This document shows, piece after piece, positions 10,921-21,730 of a DNA stretch of 64,000 nt. The notes under the pieces were generated by a model. It was not told where the DNA came from. It searched no databases and was given only the letters and a program-made list of their open reading frames with translations. A program made the translations under genes and the position numbers. This DNA comes from Rhododendron vialii. Taxonomy: Eukaryota; Streptophyta; Magnoliopsida; Ericales; Ericaceae. The stretch lies in NCBI RefSeq assembly GCF_030253575.1, contig NC_080562.1:28431852-28495851 (forward strand), in the 5' to 3' direction. The stretch's first letter is position 1. Each line of letters starts with the position of its first letter.

Positions 10921-13295
10921 TGTCACGTCCTCAATTTTTAACATAATTACAAATGATTTTCATAAATAAGACCTCACAATTATTTCGTACGATACCCAAA
11001 AGAGTCCAGTATTCCCATTTCCGTAATTGCATTTCAAATTCCAATAGTTCCCAAAATATTACATCATTGGCTCAACGGCCCAAATTAACTTAAGTATCAA
11101 GTGTCAAGAGAGTTAAGAGTTTACAAATATTCCTTAATCAAAAGAATCACAACTTAAGTTACAAATACATCTTTCAAAATAAATTTTCAAAGATGACTAG
11201 GTAACTCCGTCGAGTAGCTTTCAAAAAGGGGTATGTCCACACTTCAAGTGTTCCAGTCATGCAAGCTACTGATCCGGGTTAGCACCTGAAAATAATATAA
11301 GGCCCAGTAGAAAAGTCTACGCAAACTCTATATGCAAATGAGATGAAAGATGCCGATGAAACATAGACTTTCGGATAACAAAGGAGCATGGGTAAGACAC
11401 GAGCATTTTATTAGAAATTCAGAACGTAAACGAACACTTCACTCTTGTCAATTAACTTATCTTTGTCCTTTGAATTCCTTTTTACTCATCTTTCGATCTT
11501 CACACATCCGCTTCATATGGTTACATTCCTACCGATTAGTATCTCATAAATTCCCTATGGATCCTTGATGGGCACACAAGAAATCCTTCACATCGTCACA
11601 TCACGATATCAATCAAAAGACATTCCGGGCATTAGGACCCCGTATACCCAATTTACATTCCGGGTGACCATGACCCCGTACATCCAATTCTCATTTCGGG
11701 TTCTCGGGACCCCGTATATCCGATTCTCATTCCGGATTTTTAAGACCCCGTATGTCCGATCCATGTTTCGGGTACTCGGGACCCCGTATATCCAAATCAC
11801 ACATTTGGTTCTCAGCTTCAGGTTCAACAGAAATCAACCTTTACATTACATGTTTCTCGTTTCATTGAATAGCTACCTTTTATGTCATCTTATCATTCAC
11901 CTATTCTGAAACCGTCATTAATTCCCCTTTTAGCAATCTACTAACCTTTTACTTCAAGTTAAACCCATACCCCACGCATCAATTGCTCACTGTGGTTTTC
12001 GGTTCAATTTAGGCGGTAACATATCACATTTTATCCGTAATCCATTAACGTCAATCCGTCTATCCTAGTTTCCGTGATAATTAACCCATTAAGTTCATTC
12101 AAGTCCATTGGGCACGTTTTTAGGTATGAAATATGTATTATTCTCCTAACACTAGAAATGATGCGTAAACGAACCCAATAGAGTCGATGAAAGGCTCCAG
12201 AAAGTGGTTTGGAAGAACATATGAAAAGCTGCTGGAAGACACTGTAGCAGCTCAACCACCTACCGGTAGGTGCTTGAATCCTACCGGTAGAAGAGAAGAA
12301 TTCAGCACTTGACCTACCGGTAGGTAAAGAAATCCTACCGGTAGAAACTGCAAACAGAAGAGCCAACATTTTGAACGAAACGACTTTGTACTTGGCCTAC
12401 CGGTAGGTAAAGAAATCCTACCGGTAGAAACTGCAAACAGAAGAGCCAACATTTTGAACGAAACGACTTTGTACTTGGCCTACCGGTAGGTAAAGAAATC
12501 CTACCGGTAGAAACTGCAAACAGAAGAGCCAACATTTTGAACGAAACGACTTTGTACTTGGCCTACCGGTAGGGAAACAAGTTCTACCGGTAGGTGAATG
12601 AATATCAGAGCACCTTGAGCAGCTTGACCTACCGGTAGAAAGTTGATACGTTGAGCAGCTTTTGAGCTGCTGCAGTACGTTTGAGCTGGTTGAGGAAAAA
12701 AGTTCTTACTTGTCCTACCGGTAGGCAAGAAGTTCCTACCGGTAGGGAGAGTGTTTTCCAAACAATTTTTGACAGGATTTTCAGATTTCAATCCAATCTC
12801 AATAACCAACAACACAAGCTCAAAAATGATACAAGAACACTCAAATAACATATAAAGAGAGGTAGAATTCCCTACCTCGAGTATCCAAGCCAAAACCAAA
12901 GAGATTGAGCAAGCCCTAGCTTTCAGAATCCCAACCGAGCTAAATACACCGAACCGAGCTCTATTCAACGCAATACGAGCCCGAATACGCAAGTAGAAGA
13001 TGGAGTTGAGGTTGATTGTTATGGGTTTTGAGTTTGGAGCAGAGTTTTTTTGGGTGAGAGAGTGAGAGAGATGAGGAGAGCCGAGAGAGAGTCGGGAGAG
13101 GGGGAGAGACCGAGCGATGGAGAGGGGAAATAAATCCCCTGCCACACACACACACATTTATACACCAAATTACACCAACATCCACATCTCCCACATTCTT
13201 GCACATTCACCCGCAACCACCATTTTCACATTAAACCATCACTTATCCCTTAATAAAACATTAAAATTTAATAAAGAAATTTACGGGTCTCTACA
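10921..13295 (-). mobile_element. Solo LTR, Tekay-like Gypsy, family A copy 1 (2375 bp)
   Basis: It starts TGTCACGTCCTCAATTTTTA and ends TACGGGTCTCTACA, flanked by a perfect 5-bp duplication AATAG (10916-10920 and 13296-13300). The same ends bound 55254-56944 and 60374-62572. Orientation is minus: read on that strand there is a TATA box (TATAAAT, complement of 13156-13162) followed by a CT-rich leader, and the end (...GAGGACGTGACA) resembles LTR ends that precede primer sites. No internal domain is attached, so this is a recombination remnant. Tekay assignment rests on LTR length and end sequence only. Confidence 0.85.
12259..12747 (-). repeat. Array of CCTACCGGTAGG palindromes and an 83-bp minisatellite
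   Basis: About 13 copies of the palindrome CTACCGGTAG occur mostly as pairs separated by 9 bases (TAAAGAAAT, TGCTTGAAT or CAAGAAGTT) or 11 bases, so each pair can form an 11-bp hairpin. Three exact or near-exact 83-bp units start at 12313, 12396 and 12479, with a partial fourth at 12562. The array lies in the predicted transcribed leader of the solo LTR; its promoter-proximal edge is about 409 bases from the TATA box. Confidence 0.9.
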
Positions 13296-15208
13296 AATAG
13301 ATTATGTGAAATTATGAGATGTGGATCCTAGAAAGCAGTCAACGTTAAGGCGTTATTATGTGGATCTTAGAAAGAAGTCAGCATTAAGGCATTATTTGTA
13401 TTTTAACGGAAGGTATGAGATAGGATGCTAAAATTCCCATATGAGATAACCTGAGTAAATTATATCTCCAAAATATATCATAAAAAGAGAAAAGAAACGA
13501 TTGAAAAAAAAAAGTAATCAGAGTGCGCAGTGGAAGCATAGGTATTGAGTGTACCTCTCCCAAGAATCTAGAGCTACAAGATCACACTCATTATAGATGA
13601 AGCCTATTCGTTTTGCTCATTGTGTCAACTGTCAACATTGTTAGTAAAGTCCTCTTGACATAAGATATTTTTGTTCGATCTTTTTGATGACATACAATAT
13701 TTCTCTTGATTGATGAGTCTCATTTGTTTCATTGGCGTCACCTCCTCCTTTGGGTTCTTATGATCAAACATGAATTTGGTGAGCACATTTTGAGTCAACG
13801 TTGCCTATTTCTTAGCATCATTTACTCTGTTGAATTTCTTAGTATTGAACATGGACCAAATGAATCTAGATCGTATTCATTGCCTTTACCTTTTTGAAAA
13901 TAATCATCTCTACTACTGTCTTTTATTCTGGAATGAAATAGGAGAATTGTTCCATCGATTGTTTGAAGTTTGAACTCCAATAATTGTTCGCAGCTCTCAT
14001 CACATTGCAGGATGAAAGGTATTACTCTCTGACTGTACCGTACAGCCCTTGAACACTGATTATTGTTCTCCAAATTATTTTCTGCCTTTATCAGATGACT
14101 AGTCTTGGATGTTTGGTTTGAAATGCGTTAGGCCGACGCAATTTCAAGAAAAATATCTAAATTAGTCTCTAAACTCTCAACAAAATCCATATTCAACTTC
14201 CTTTGAACTATGATGCAAAATTTTGAATCTATTGCTTCATGTGAATTCTTTTGAAGTCTATGGTGAAACTTTGATTCAATTAGTCCTTGTGGTCTTCTTT
14301 TGAGCCTTCGTACAATTTTGTTTCGTTAGCTTCTTGTGAATTCTAATGGTGAAATCTCTTTCTTGTGTTCTGCCCTCATCATATATTCTAAGATGTGCAT
14401 ATGAGTACCTTGATTAATTCCTAGACTCTTTGCAATTCTCTTTTCAAGTCCTTTCAAACTCTTTTGTGAACCTGATTTCATTCGGCTTTAGTGTGTTCAG
14501 TGTATGTACAAATTAGAAAAATTGATCATGCTCTTCTTCCATGCCCCTTGCCTCTGAACCCAATTCCTATTCAAACAACTCAGAAAGAAATGCGTTGTAA
14601 CCAAGCTAAGAATTTACTCGATCTCCAAATTTGTTATATGCTCAGATTTGTTCTTCTAAATGTTGCCTTATCTGATCAATCTAAAAGTTTCTTCTACTCC
14701 ATGGAACTTTCGAACTTGTTAATGTCCAATCTGATTATGAATCTTTTTCCTTGGATTTCCATCTGACCAAGTTGGAGGATTTCATGTCAATGTCTTGCTC
14801 CAGCCATGCTTCCAGGGTTTACTCCTTCGGTTCTGCCAACTCGGAACCATAGCTAGTCACACTGGGCCATATCCAAAGCTTTATCGGACTAACAACCACG
14901 GCGCTTAGCCACACCCATGCTTAGGGCTCTTGAACGCCTCACTCGCTCCGGCTTTAGACCCAAACTACCAAGGCTGGTGTGATAGCAAATAAACCTTGCA
15001 GAAGACTTAAGAGAATGACTTTCCACAAAACAAATGACATTAGAACCACCGGCCCGTGTTATCCGGTTTCAAATAAAACAAAAATGAAAAGACAGAAAAT
15101 AAAGAAAAACAAAAAATAATTAACAGCAAATAAAAATATGCAAAACAGAATGAAATGCACCACCCGATCATCACGCGATCACACGAGTCATACTTTTCTT
15201 CCCATCCC
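13296..15208. other. No gene recognised; probable 3' region of the Athila-like element
   Basis: AT-rich sequence with only short frames. A GC-richer block (about 14800-15000) looks like retroelement 3' untranslated sequence on the minus strand. Neither a 3' LTR matching 18978-20340 nor a continuation of the kinesin gene is found here. Confidence 0.35.
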
Positions 15209-18200
15209 TTACCGGTGGGGTAAGAAATGGATGGCTATACTAGACCGTTGAAAGTGAAAAAGAAATGAGAGAGAGAAAAAGAGTGTGACAATAAGTGAAA
15301 GAAAGAGAAAATATGTTTGTCCACATGATGGTTTAATAGTTATTATGTCATTAAGAGCTAATATAATAAACATAACACCCCATTCTACACTCTTTGCCAA
15401 AAATTGAACTCGACCATACCACAAGATAAGATACTTTGAGTAAAGCAATTGCCGAATTCGTTTTAAAAACTTAAGTTCCACCAAGTGCATAGCCCAAACA
15501 AAATCAATTGGTTCTATGATTGACAACTTCTCAAGAATAGGCCCACATGCATCTTGTTTTTCTAACAAAGAGTGTGAGAAATGTACCTCGTTATTCATTT
15601 CTTTAGCGGTGAGAGGATCAAGGCATGGAGAACTCGAAGGGATAGTTGTAGCTTCCATGGGTTCCACCTCTTCAAAGATTGGTCCATAAGCATCTTGTTT
15701 AGCCAACAACGAATACAAGTAATCCACTTCGGCATCCATTTCCTTAGTGGTGAGAGGTTTTTCTATCGGATCTTCATAGTAGCCGCCCGACGTTTCAAGC
15801 ATGTTCATCTCTTGAGCAAGGAGTAAGTCCTCCAGGGAAGAATCAAGATACGGGAGATCGAAAGAGACAACTTTAGCGGTGAGGCGTTTTCCCCCCGGAT
15901 CATCATATAAAGGGGCATCCACAAGAGAGGGAAGAACCTTCTTCTCTATTGGGGGTAATTCTTCAAACTCTTCAAATTTTGGAGTCCAAGAGGTCATGGC
16001 ACAAACTTCATCCTTATCGAGCAATGCACACAAATAACTCACTTCAGAAGACTCAAGAAATTCGGCCTCTTCGGTTGTCAGAGCAACTTCCAAAGGATCA
16101 CTATAGAGCAACTCGTCCACGTGTTCTTCTACAAGAGTGTCGATGAAGCTCACTTCATTCACATTCTCGTCATCTCCCATTTGACTGCCCACATTAAAAA
16201 CATTGACCTCCATCTTCATGTTACCGAAGGTCATATTGAGAAGTCCATTTCGACAATTGATAATTGCATCCGCCGTGGCTAGAAAAGGTCTCCCAAGAAT
16301 CACCGAAGTAGAGGCAGCAGAAGAGTCGGTCGGATTTGTATCAAGAATCACGAAATCCACCGGATAGATAAATTGATCAACTTGGACTAAAATGTCTTCC
16401 ATTACTCCTCTTGGTACACGAACACTTCGATCGGCCAACTGTAGTGTGACATGAGTAGGCTTCATCTCCCCCAAACCAAGCTCTTGATAAATAGAGTACG
16501 GAAGTAGATTAACACTAGCACCAAGATCAAGTAAGGCTTGTTCGATACGCTTCCCTCCAATTGTGACAGCGATAGTAGGGCTCCCCGGATCCTTGTACTT
16601 AGGCGTGATATTCGTTTGAATGATAGAACTCACTTGCTCAGTAAGGAATATCTTCTTTTGAACATTAAGCTTGCGCTTCCGAGTACACAAATCCTTAAGA
16701 AACTTGGCATATGAGGGAATTTGCTTAACCGCATCCATGAGAGGAATATTGATCTTCACTTGATTGAATAATTCATGCAACTCCACATTATAGTTTGGTT
16801 TCGCCAAGGCCTTCAAACGATTAGGATACAGAGCCGGTGTTGAAATAACTTGAGGGTCCGATACACTTTCCTTGTTCTTGCCTTTACCCTTTTCTTCTTC
16901 TTCAAGAGTCTCCTTGCTTGTTTCCTTGGGAGATTCCCCAATGATTGGAATTGAACGTTCGATAGGCGAAGGTAACAAGGTAGGTTCCGGAAGCATCACC
17001 ACTTGGTTGTCTATCGTCTTGCCACTTTGAAGAGAAATAATAGCCTTTGCTTGCTCTGGGAAATTCACCGAAGAGCTAGCAAAGTGAAGACCTTGAGAAG
17101 ACGGATTAGAATCCAGCTGCGGATTAGGTTGAGGTTGAGTAGGGAACTTCCCCTTCTCTTGTTGTAACAAATCCACCGTAGTTGTCAACTTGCCCAACTG
17201 ATTTCTGATATCATTCATCATCTGAGTTTGTTGCTCATTGATAGCAGTCTGACCTTGCAAAAGAGCACTGAATTGATCTTCCCAAGAACGCTTTGGTGGT
17301 TGTTGGTCGAACTAGGTAGGTGGTTGTTGAAATTGGTTTGCATGTGGGAACGAAGTAGAAGGAGCAAAACTAGGTGGACCTTGAGCTTGAGGGAAACGGA
17401 AAGCATTCTAGGGTTGTTTCCAAGGTAATTGAGGAGCGGGGGGTGGAACTTGAGAAGAATTCCCTTCATTAGATTGATTCTAACGGAAAGCTGGATGTTG
17501 TCTTGTCCCCGGATTATAAGATTGAGAATAAGGGTCAAAACGTTGCACTGCATGTATTTCTTCTGGTGCAATCCCATTAATCACGTTCTTAAGAGCAGGA
17601 ATGTTAAGGCACGCTTCGGTAGAATGGCCCACGATCTCACAAATAATACACACTTCATCCACTTGGCGCACTGCTTTCACTTCTTGAGATTAAGCACTCT
17701 TTAATTCCAACTTGTCAAGTTTCCGAGCGATCTCCTCCAATTGAGTTTCAAAAGCTGTATGCTCCGCAATAGAGAATTTCCCTGAACCTGTAGGACTTTG
17801 ATTGTACATCGCTCTATCTCCTGGATCTGCAAATTGCCAAGACTGGGTCTTCTCAGCTAATGACTCATAGTAATCCCAAGCATCCTCCGGTGTCTTTCCC
17901 ATAAAATCACCTCCTCCCATAGTATCCAGAACCTGTTTACTCTCTTGAGAACACCCTGTGTAGAAATAGTTGACTCTGAGATACAACGGAAGGTTGTGAT
18001 GAGGAACTGACATAAGCAAGTCCTTGTATCGCTCCCAATACTTGTGGTAAGTCTCTCCATCCCTTTGCTTGAAACATTGAATCTGATCGATAAGTAACTT
18101 TGTCCTGCTTGCTGGAAAGAATTTAGTGGTGAAAGCATCCTGAACATCTCCCCAGTTACGCAGAGATTGAGGCTTCAAAGAGTTGAACCATTGTTTCGCC

Positions 18201-18610
18201 TTGTCTTTGAGAGTGAATGGAAACAACTTTAGGCGGGCTTAATCAAGTTGCCCCGGAACTGTAACGCAAGAGTGTAGAATATTCTCGAACTCTCAGATAT
18301 GCAAATAAGGATTCTCCAATTCTGGCCCCCGAAATTCTGGAATTATCCGAAGATACTCAGCTTTGAATTCAAATGCATTTCCAGCGGTTGTAGTCGGAAT
18401 AACGATAGGAGATACTTGAGGAGCCCGTTCTGGATTCAGATAATCACGTAGAGTACGAATTGGAATTTCTTCGGTCATTGGGCCTTTGCGATTGCGATTT
18501 AATTTGCGAGGCGGAGAGTGGGCAGGATACGCCCTGACAATGCTACGGATTCTTGGCGGTGAAGAAGAGCGATGAAGCCGATTGAAAATTTGGCTTCGAT
18601 AAATAGGCAT
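15209..18610 (-). pseudogene. Athila-like gag-protease polyprotein with six in-frame stops
   Basis: One minus-strand frame runs from 18610 to 15209 without an indel. Order: Gag N-terminus (18610-18296), capsid-like region (18226-17693, with KDKAKQWFNSL), a CCHC zinc knuckle (C-x2-C-x4-H-x4-C, about 17660-17615), a Gln/Pro-rich linker, then a retropepsin-like domain (about 16600-16200) with DLGASVNLLPYS, flap-side LADRSVRVPRG and ILGRPFLATA. The DLG in place of DTG/DSG is usual for this lineage. Stops are TGA 18293-18295, TAA 18239-18241, TAA 17690-17692, TAG 17480-17482, TAG 17408-17410 and TAG 17312-17314. Downstream of protease come three degenerate copies of a module around TTKEMxxEVxYLxSLLxKQDA, then a pol-tail-like segment (SKYLILWYGRVQ). 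No reverse transcriptase, RNase H or integrase is present. Confidence 0.88.
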
Positions 18611-18955
18611 AAACTAACACAACTACTAACTAACTACCAACAAACTACCAGACTAGAAGGGCTATGCCGCCACCTCAACTTCAACAAACAGAATATGCAA
18701 GGGGTTATGCCACCACCTCGGCTAAGCAATATAATCAAATTTAAGCTAACTAACTAAATTAACTAACTACACTAACTAAGAACAAACTCGATATTTAGCC
18801 TGGTTTCGTTACACCTCAAGTTTAGTACAACCAAGTTAGAGGTATCCACCAAACTAAATATGAACTAACACATAAACTACTAAACTACTACTACTAGACG
18901 AAAGCGGGATACTTACAGTGGTTTGTCAAACCTCCAAGAAAGCCATAATAAGAAA
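18611..18955 (-). other. Untranslated leader of the Athila-like element
   Basis: The stretch between the primer site and the gag frame has no supported coding region. On the plus strand it shows a loosely repeated GCCACCACCTC-type motif near 18665-18720. Confidence 0.5.
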
Positions 18956-18973
18956 TCCCCGGCAACGGCGCCA
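18956..18973 (-). promoter_or_regulatory. Primer-binding site, tRNA-Asp type
   Basis: The minus strand reads TGGCGCCGTTGCCGGGGA, the primer site commonly seen in Athila/Tat-lineage elements, four bases inside the end of the LTR (AACGAAGCA). Confidence 0.8.
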
Positions 18974-18977
18974 AAAA

Positions 18978-20340
18978 TGCTTCGTTCGCTCCAATATAAG
19001 GAATAACGCCCCAAGCGTAGGGCTTAATACGTCAATTGAAACATGATAATCCGGAAGACCAGGATCGTACCCAAGGGAAAAATTAATACGGCTTGGTTGG
19101 ATTTGTAGATGCAAGCAAGGGCTCTCAGCTTTTAGACAACCAACTTGGTTTTATGTGTGTAGTGGAAAGTGAATGGGCTAAATTGAAAAGCGAATAAACT
19201 AAGAAAAAAGGCATGTTAGGTCTAGGAATTACTAACACTCACGACTCAAGTTAAACTGCAATTCTCACCCAATTACACAGTTCAAGATACACAATTAAAG
19301 TTTCCAAATCGAAAAATAGAATGGTTCGATTATCAAGCTTGCTCTAGAATTTATTTAGCAAATGTCTCGTGCATCAGAGTTTCAAGCATCATGTGTGGTA
19401 AGTAGGCGAAACTCTTACCTACACATGATCAAGGAGATTAACACCTTAGCCATTTGACAAATAAACCCGAACCCCACATCGATTCTCGAACCAAATGTTT
19501 AAACTTTATGGTGAAAAACGCAATTCTACTTGAGCCATAAGGTGTTAATCACCCCATGACCTAACCTTGGAAAACTACTCACACATATCTATTGAGATAG
19601 GAGTAAGCAAAAATCTACTTAGCATAATTGAATTAACAACACTAGAAGAAAATTGGATTAAATGATAGATCGAAAGATTTACTACAACTTTAATAAAGAC
19701 GACAATATCAAAAACTAATTAATTAAGACAGAAAAATAAAGATTCAAAGCTGAAAAATGAAGAACAATCAAGAACAATTCAAAATCTAGATCTAGATCTA
19801 AAATTGATGCAATCAAATCTATTCTACTTCTTAGTTCAATGACATCACGGGCTTTTATACTCCAAGGTTCGCGCACGGAATATTCTCAGGAGATGCTCTG
19901 AAAATCTGCTCTAAGTCCCTCGGTACCGATGGAGAAGGCCTTACGCTGGTCTGCTAATGAACTCGGTACCGATAGGAGAAATTAAGTGGAATCAATGCCG
20001 AACGGCTTATCTGTTGTCGCTGGAAGGGGCTCGATACCGATAGAAGAAATAGTATGGTATCGGTACCGAGCTGCTTATCTCCAGCACTTGACTTTTGGTC
20101 CACGCCTTGGCCTTTCGTGCCGTCGGGTCCTCTCCGGGTCTTTCCGGCTTTAGCATTTGGGGCTCGGCTACCCTCAAGGGTCATCCATAGCATTAACAAC
20201 AGCTTATTTGCACGAGTTTTCCTGAAATATCTTAAAAACACCTTACGTGCAAATATAAAAGAAAACAACTAATTTAACGACATAATTAAACTAAACTAAG
20301 GACTTGGCGCACCCTTAATGTCATTGTCAAGTGCTTATCA
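18978..20340 (-). mobile_element. 5' LTR of the Athila-like element (about 1363 bp)
   Basis: On the minus strand it starts TGATAAGCACTTGACAATGA and ends GCGAACGAAGCA next to the primer site. A TATA box (TATAAAAG) lies at about 19853-19862. A cluster of CGGTACCG palindromes (19919-20070) sits upstream of that TATA box. The start base could also be two bases further right (TGTGATAAG). Confidence 0.75.
19919..20070 (-). repeat. CGGTACCG/CGATACCG palindrome cluster in the LTR
   Basis: CGGTACCG occurs at 19921-19928, near 19967, and near 20061. CTCGATACCGATA (20030-20042) can pair with TATCGGTACCGAG (20058-20070) over 13 bases with one wobble and a 15-base loop. This resembles the hairpin arrays in the solo LTRs but lies upstream of the TATA box. 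Confidence 0.7.
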
Positions 20341-21730
20341 CAATGCATAGCCTTCGGGAGTGTGGAGGAGTACGTTCATTCATTGCTTGTTTCTCAAGTG
20401 GAGATCTTGGCTCATTTGGTTGTCCGCTTCGTGCTTCTTTGTTAGCCAATGCCTTCTTTAGGCTCTCAATCTACAAATGCGCGAGCAGATCAACTACTAA
20501 GTATTTCGCTGGCTTATAAACGGGGAAAAGGAACTATGCTTCATACTCTTATGTGCAACTATAGCTGATTGAAAGAAAATATAAATGTTTACAAAATAGC
20601 TAAAGAAGTCATGTAAGTATAAACCAAGATACGGCACATAGTTGAGTGGGGAAAAAAACTGGTCTCCACATAGTTGTTTTCTGTCAAAACCAACCTAAGA
20701 ACATGAAACAGGTGCTGAGAGCTTTAAACAGTGTTCGCTAAACATCGCTGCAGGTGTGCATCCTACATAGAAGAGAATAGCAGAAACTGTAATGTCCATG
20801 TTGTATAACACCGGATTATGTTTTTCCACGAAGTTGTGGATAGCAAACATTTGTAGACTCAACCAATCCAATGGACAAGGAGTATGATGCTGAAATACAA
20901 GCCAAAAGCAGCTGATGTCAGGGATCTCCATTGGAGACGATATATTGGGCCTCATTAATGTCTAATAATAAATCACTTCTCATCAGTAAGCTTTTGCCCA
21001 ATTTTTGGTCCAAATACCAGTGTTGTATCAAAATTCCCATGGCATGCAATGTTATACTGATTTCAACAGAGATTTATTCACCTGTTCTTTGAGTGCCTTA
21101 ACCTTGGTGCTATCCTTGTTCATACGAGCTGCACCAAGTTCCACATCGAGGCTCTCTGAGCAAACTTCAAAGTACTGATTGTCTCCCTGAACGAATCTAC
21201 TTCGGGACTCACATGAGCAAACATCAATGTTTTCGCATGCCCCCCTGCACCATATAGAAACTTTGTCATTAAATTTTTTGCACAAAATGCCAACCAAACA
21301 AGTTTTTGAAAAGTGTTTTACAAAACTGATTCTAAAACAACCACCAAGTACGGGATACGCATGTTTTTAGATCTCCGCCACAGGGGATGGTACTAGGTGT
21401 TGTGATCCTGACCAATTGACTGATATGGAAAAGCCTATAATGCAGCAAGTCATGTAGGGATTTGAACAATCGTGCCAAGTAATAACGAGCTTATTTTAAA
21501 CAGTGTTTAAAATTGTATATAACAACCTAAAGAGTTCTGTAAGGAATATAAGAACTCTTCTGAGCCAAACATGAAAGAGATTTGTTAATGTACCGTGCCT
21601 CCTTAAGCCCATCTCCTGTAACTTCCAACTTGGCGACCCTTTCACTTTCCGCAAGGTCCACCAAATGAAGGCAACTGCGAAGTATAATTCCAGACATGTC
21701 TTTACCATGCACAAGAACTGTCAAGATACT
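20341..21730 (-). pseudogene. Kinesin-14 motor gene fragment, decayed and interrupted
   Basis: Three exon-like pieces of a plant kinesin-14 read on the minus strand. Exon at about 21724-21530: [20 protein letters not shown] and INKSL, matching the switch II/alpha4 region. The invariant Gly of DLAGSE is Glu, about six residues are missing after INKSL-SC, and a stop follows IPYR. Exon at about 21250-21052: GGHAKTLMFAHVSPE and ETISTLKFA, then a one-base frameshift before ELGAAR. Exon at 20470-20341: IESLKKALANKEA and RTPPHSRRLC, the post-motor segment; it is cut off by the Athila-like LTR. No upstream motor exons (P-loop GQTGSGKT) were found to the right. The reading rests on family knowledge of KIN14 proteins. 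Confidence 0.85.

Larger units (their letters stand above)
15209..20340 (-). mobile_element. Athila-like LTR retrotransposon, pol-less, 3' LTR not found
   Basis: Read on the minus strand: LTR (20340-18978), primer site (18973-18956), leader, gag-protease frame, pol-tail-like end and a purine-rich AGAATGGGG tract at about 15379-15387. The matching 3' LTR is absent from the sequence to the left. The element is therefore either a deletion derivative or lost its 3' end. Its LTR start abuts a kinesin exon at 20340/20341. Confidence 0.75.

Noticed and set aside
12313..12561. Regular 83-bp repeats as a possible CRISPR array
   Set aside because: Plant nuclear DNA, repeat and spacer do not separate (the whole unit repeats), and no cas-like genes exist. 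It is a minisatellite in an LTR.
12501..13157. A 218-codon open frame on the minus strand with repeated LPTGR/LPVG peptides
   Set aside because: It lies entirely in the solo-LTR leader, starts in a CT microsatellite region, and the peptide repeats are just translation of CCTACCGGTAGG. There is no homology and no equivalent frame in the other two copies.
15209..18610. Stop-codon reassignment or readthrough of TAA/TAG as Gln in gag-protease
   Set aside because: Neighbouring genes (SmG, Rab) use the standard code, one stop is TGA at an expected Arg codon, and transition-type decay of a methylated element explains all six.
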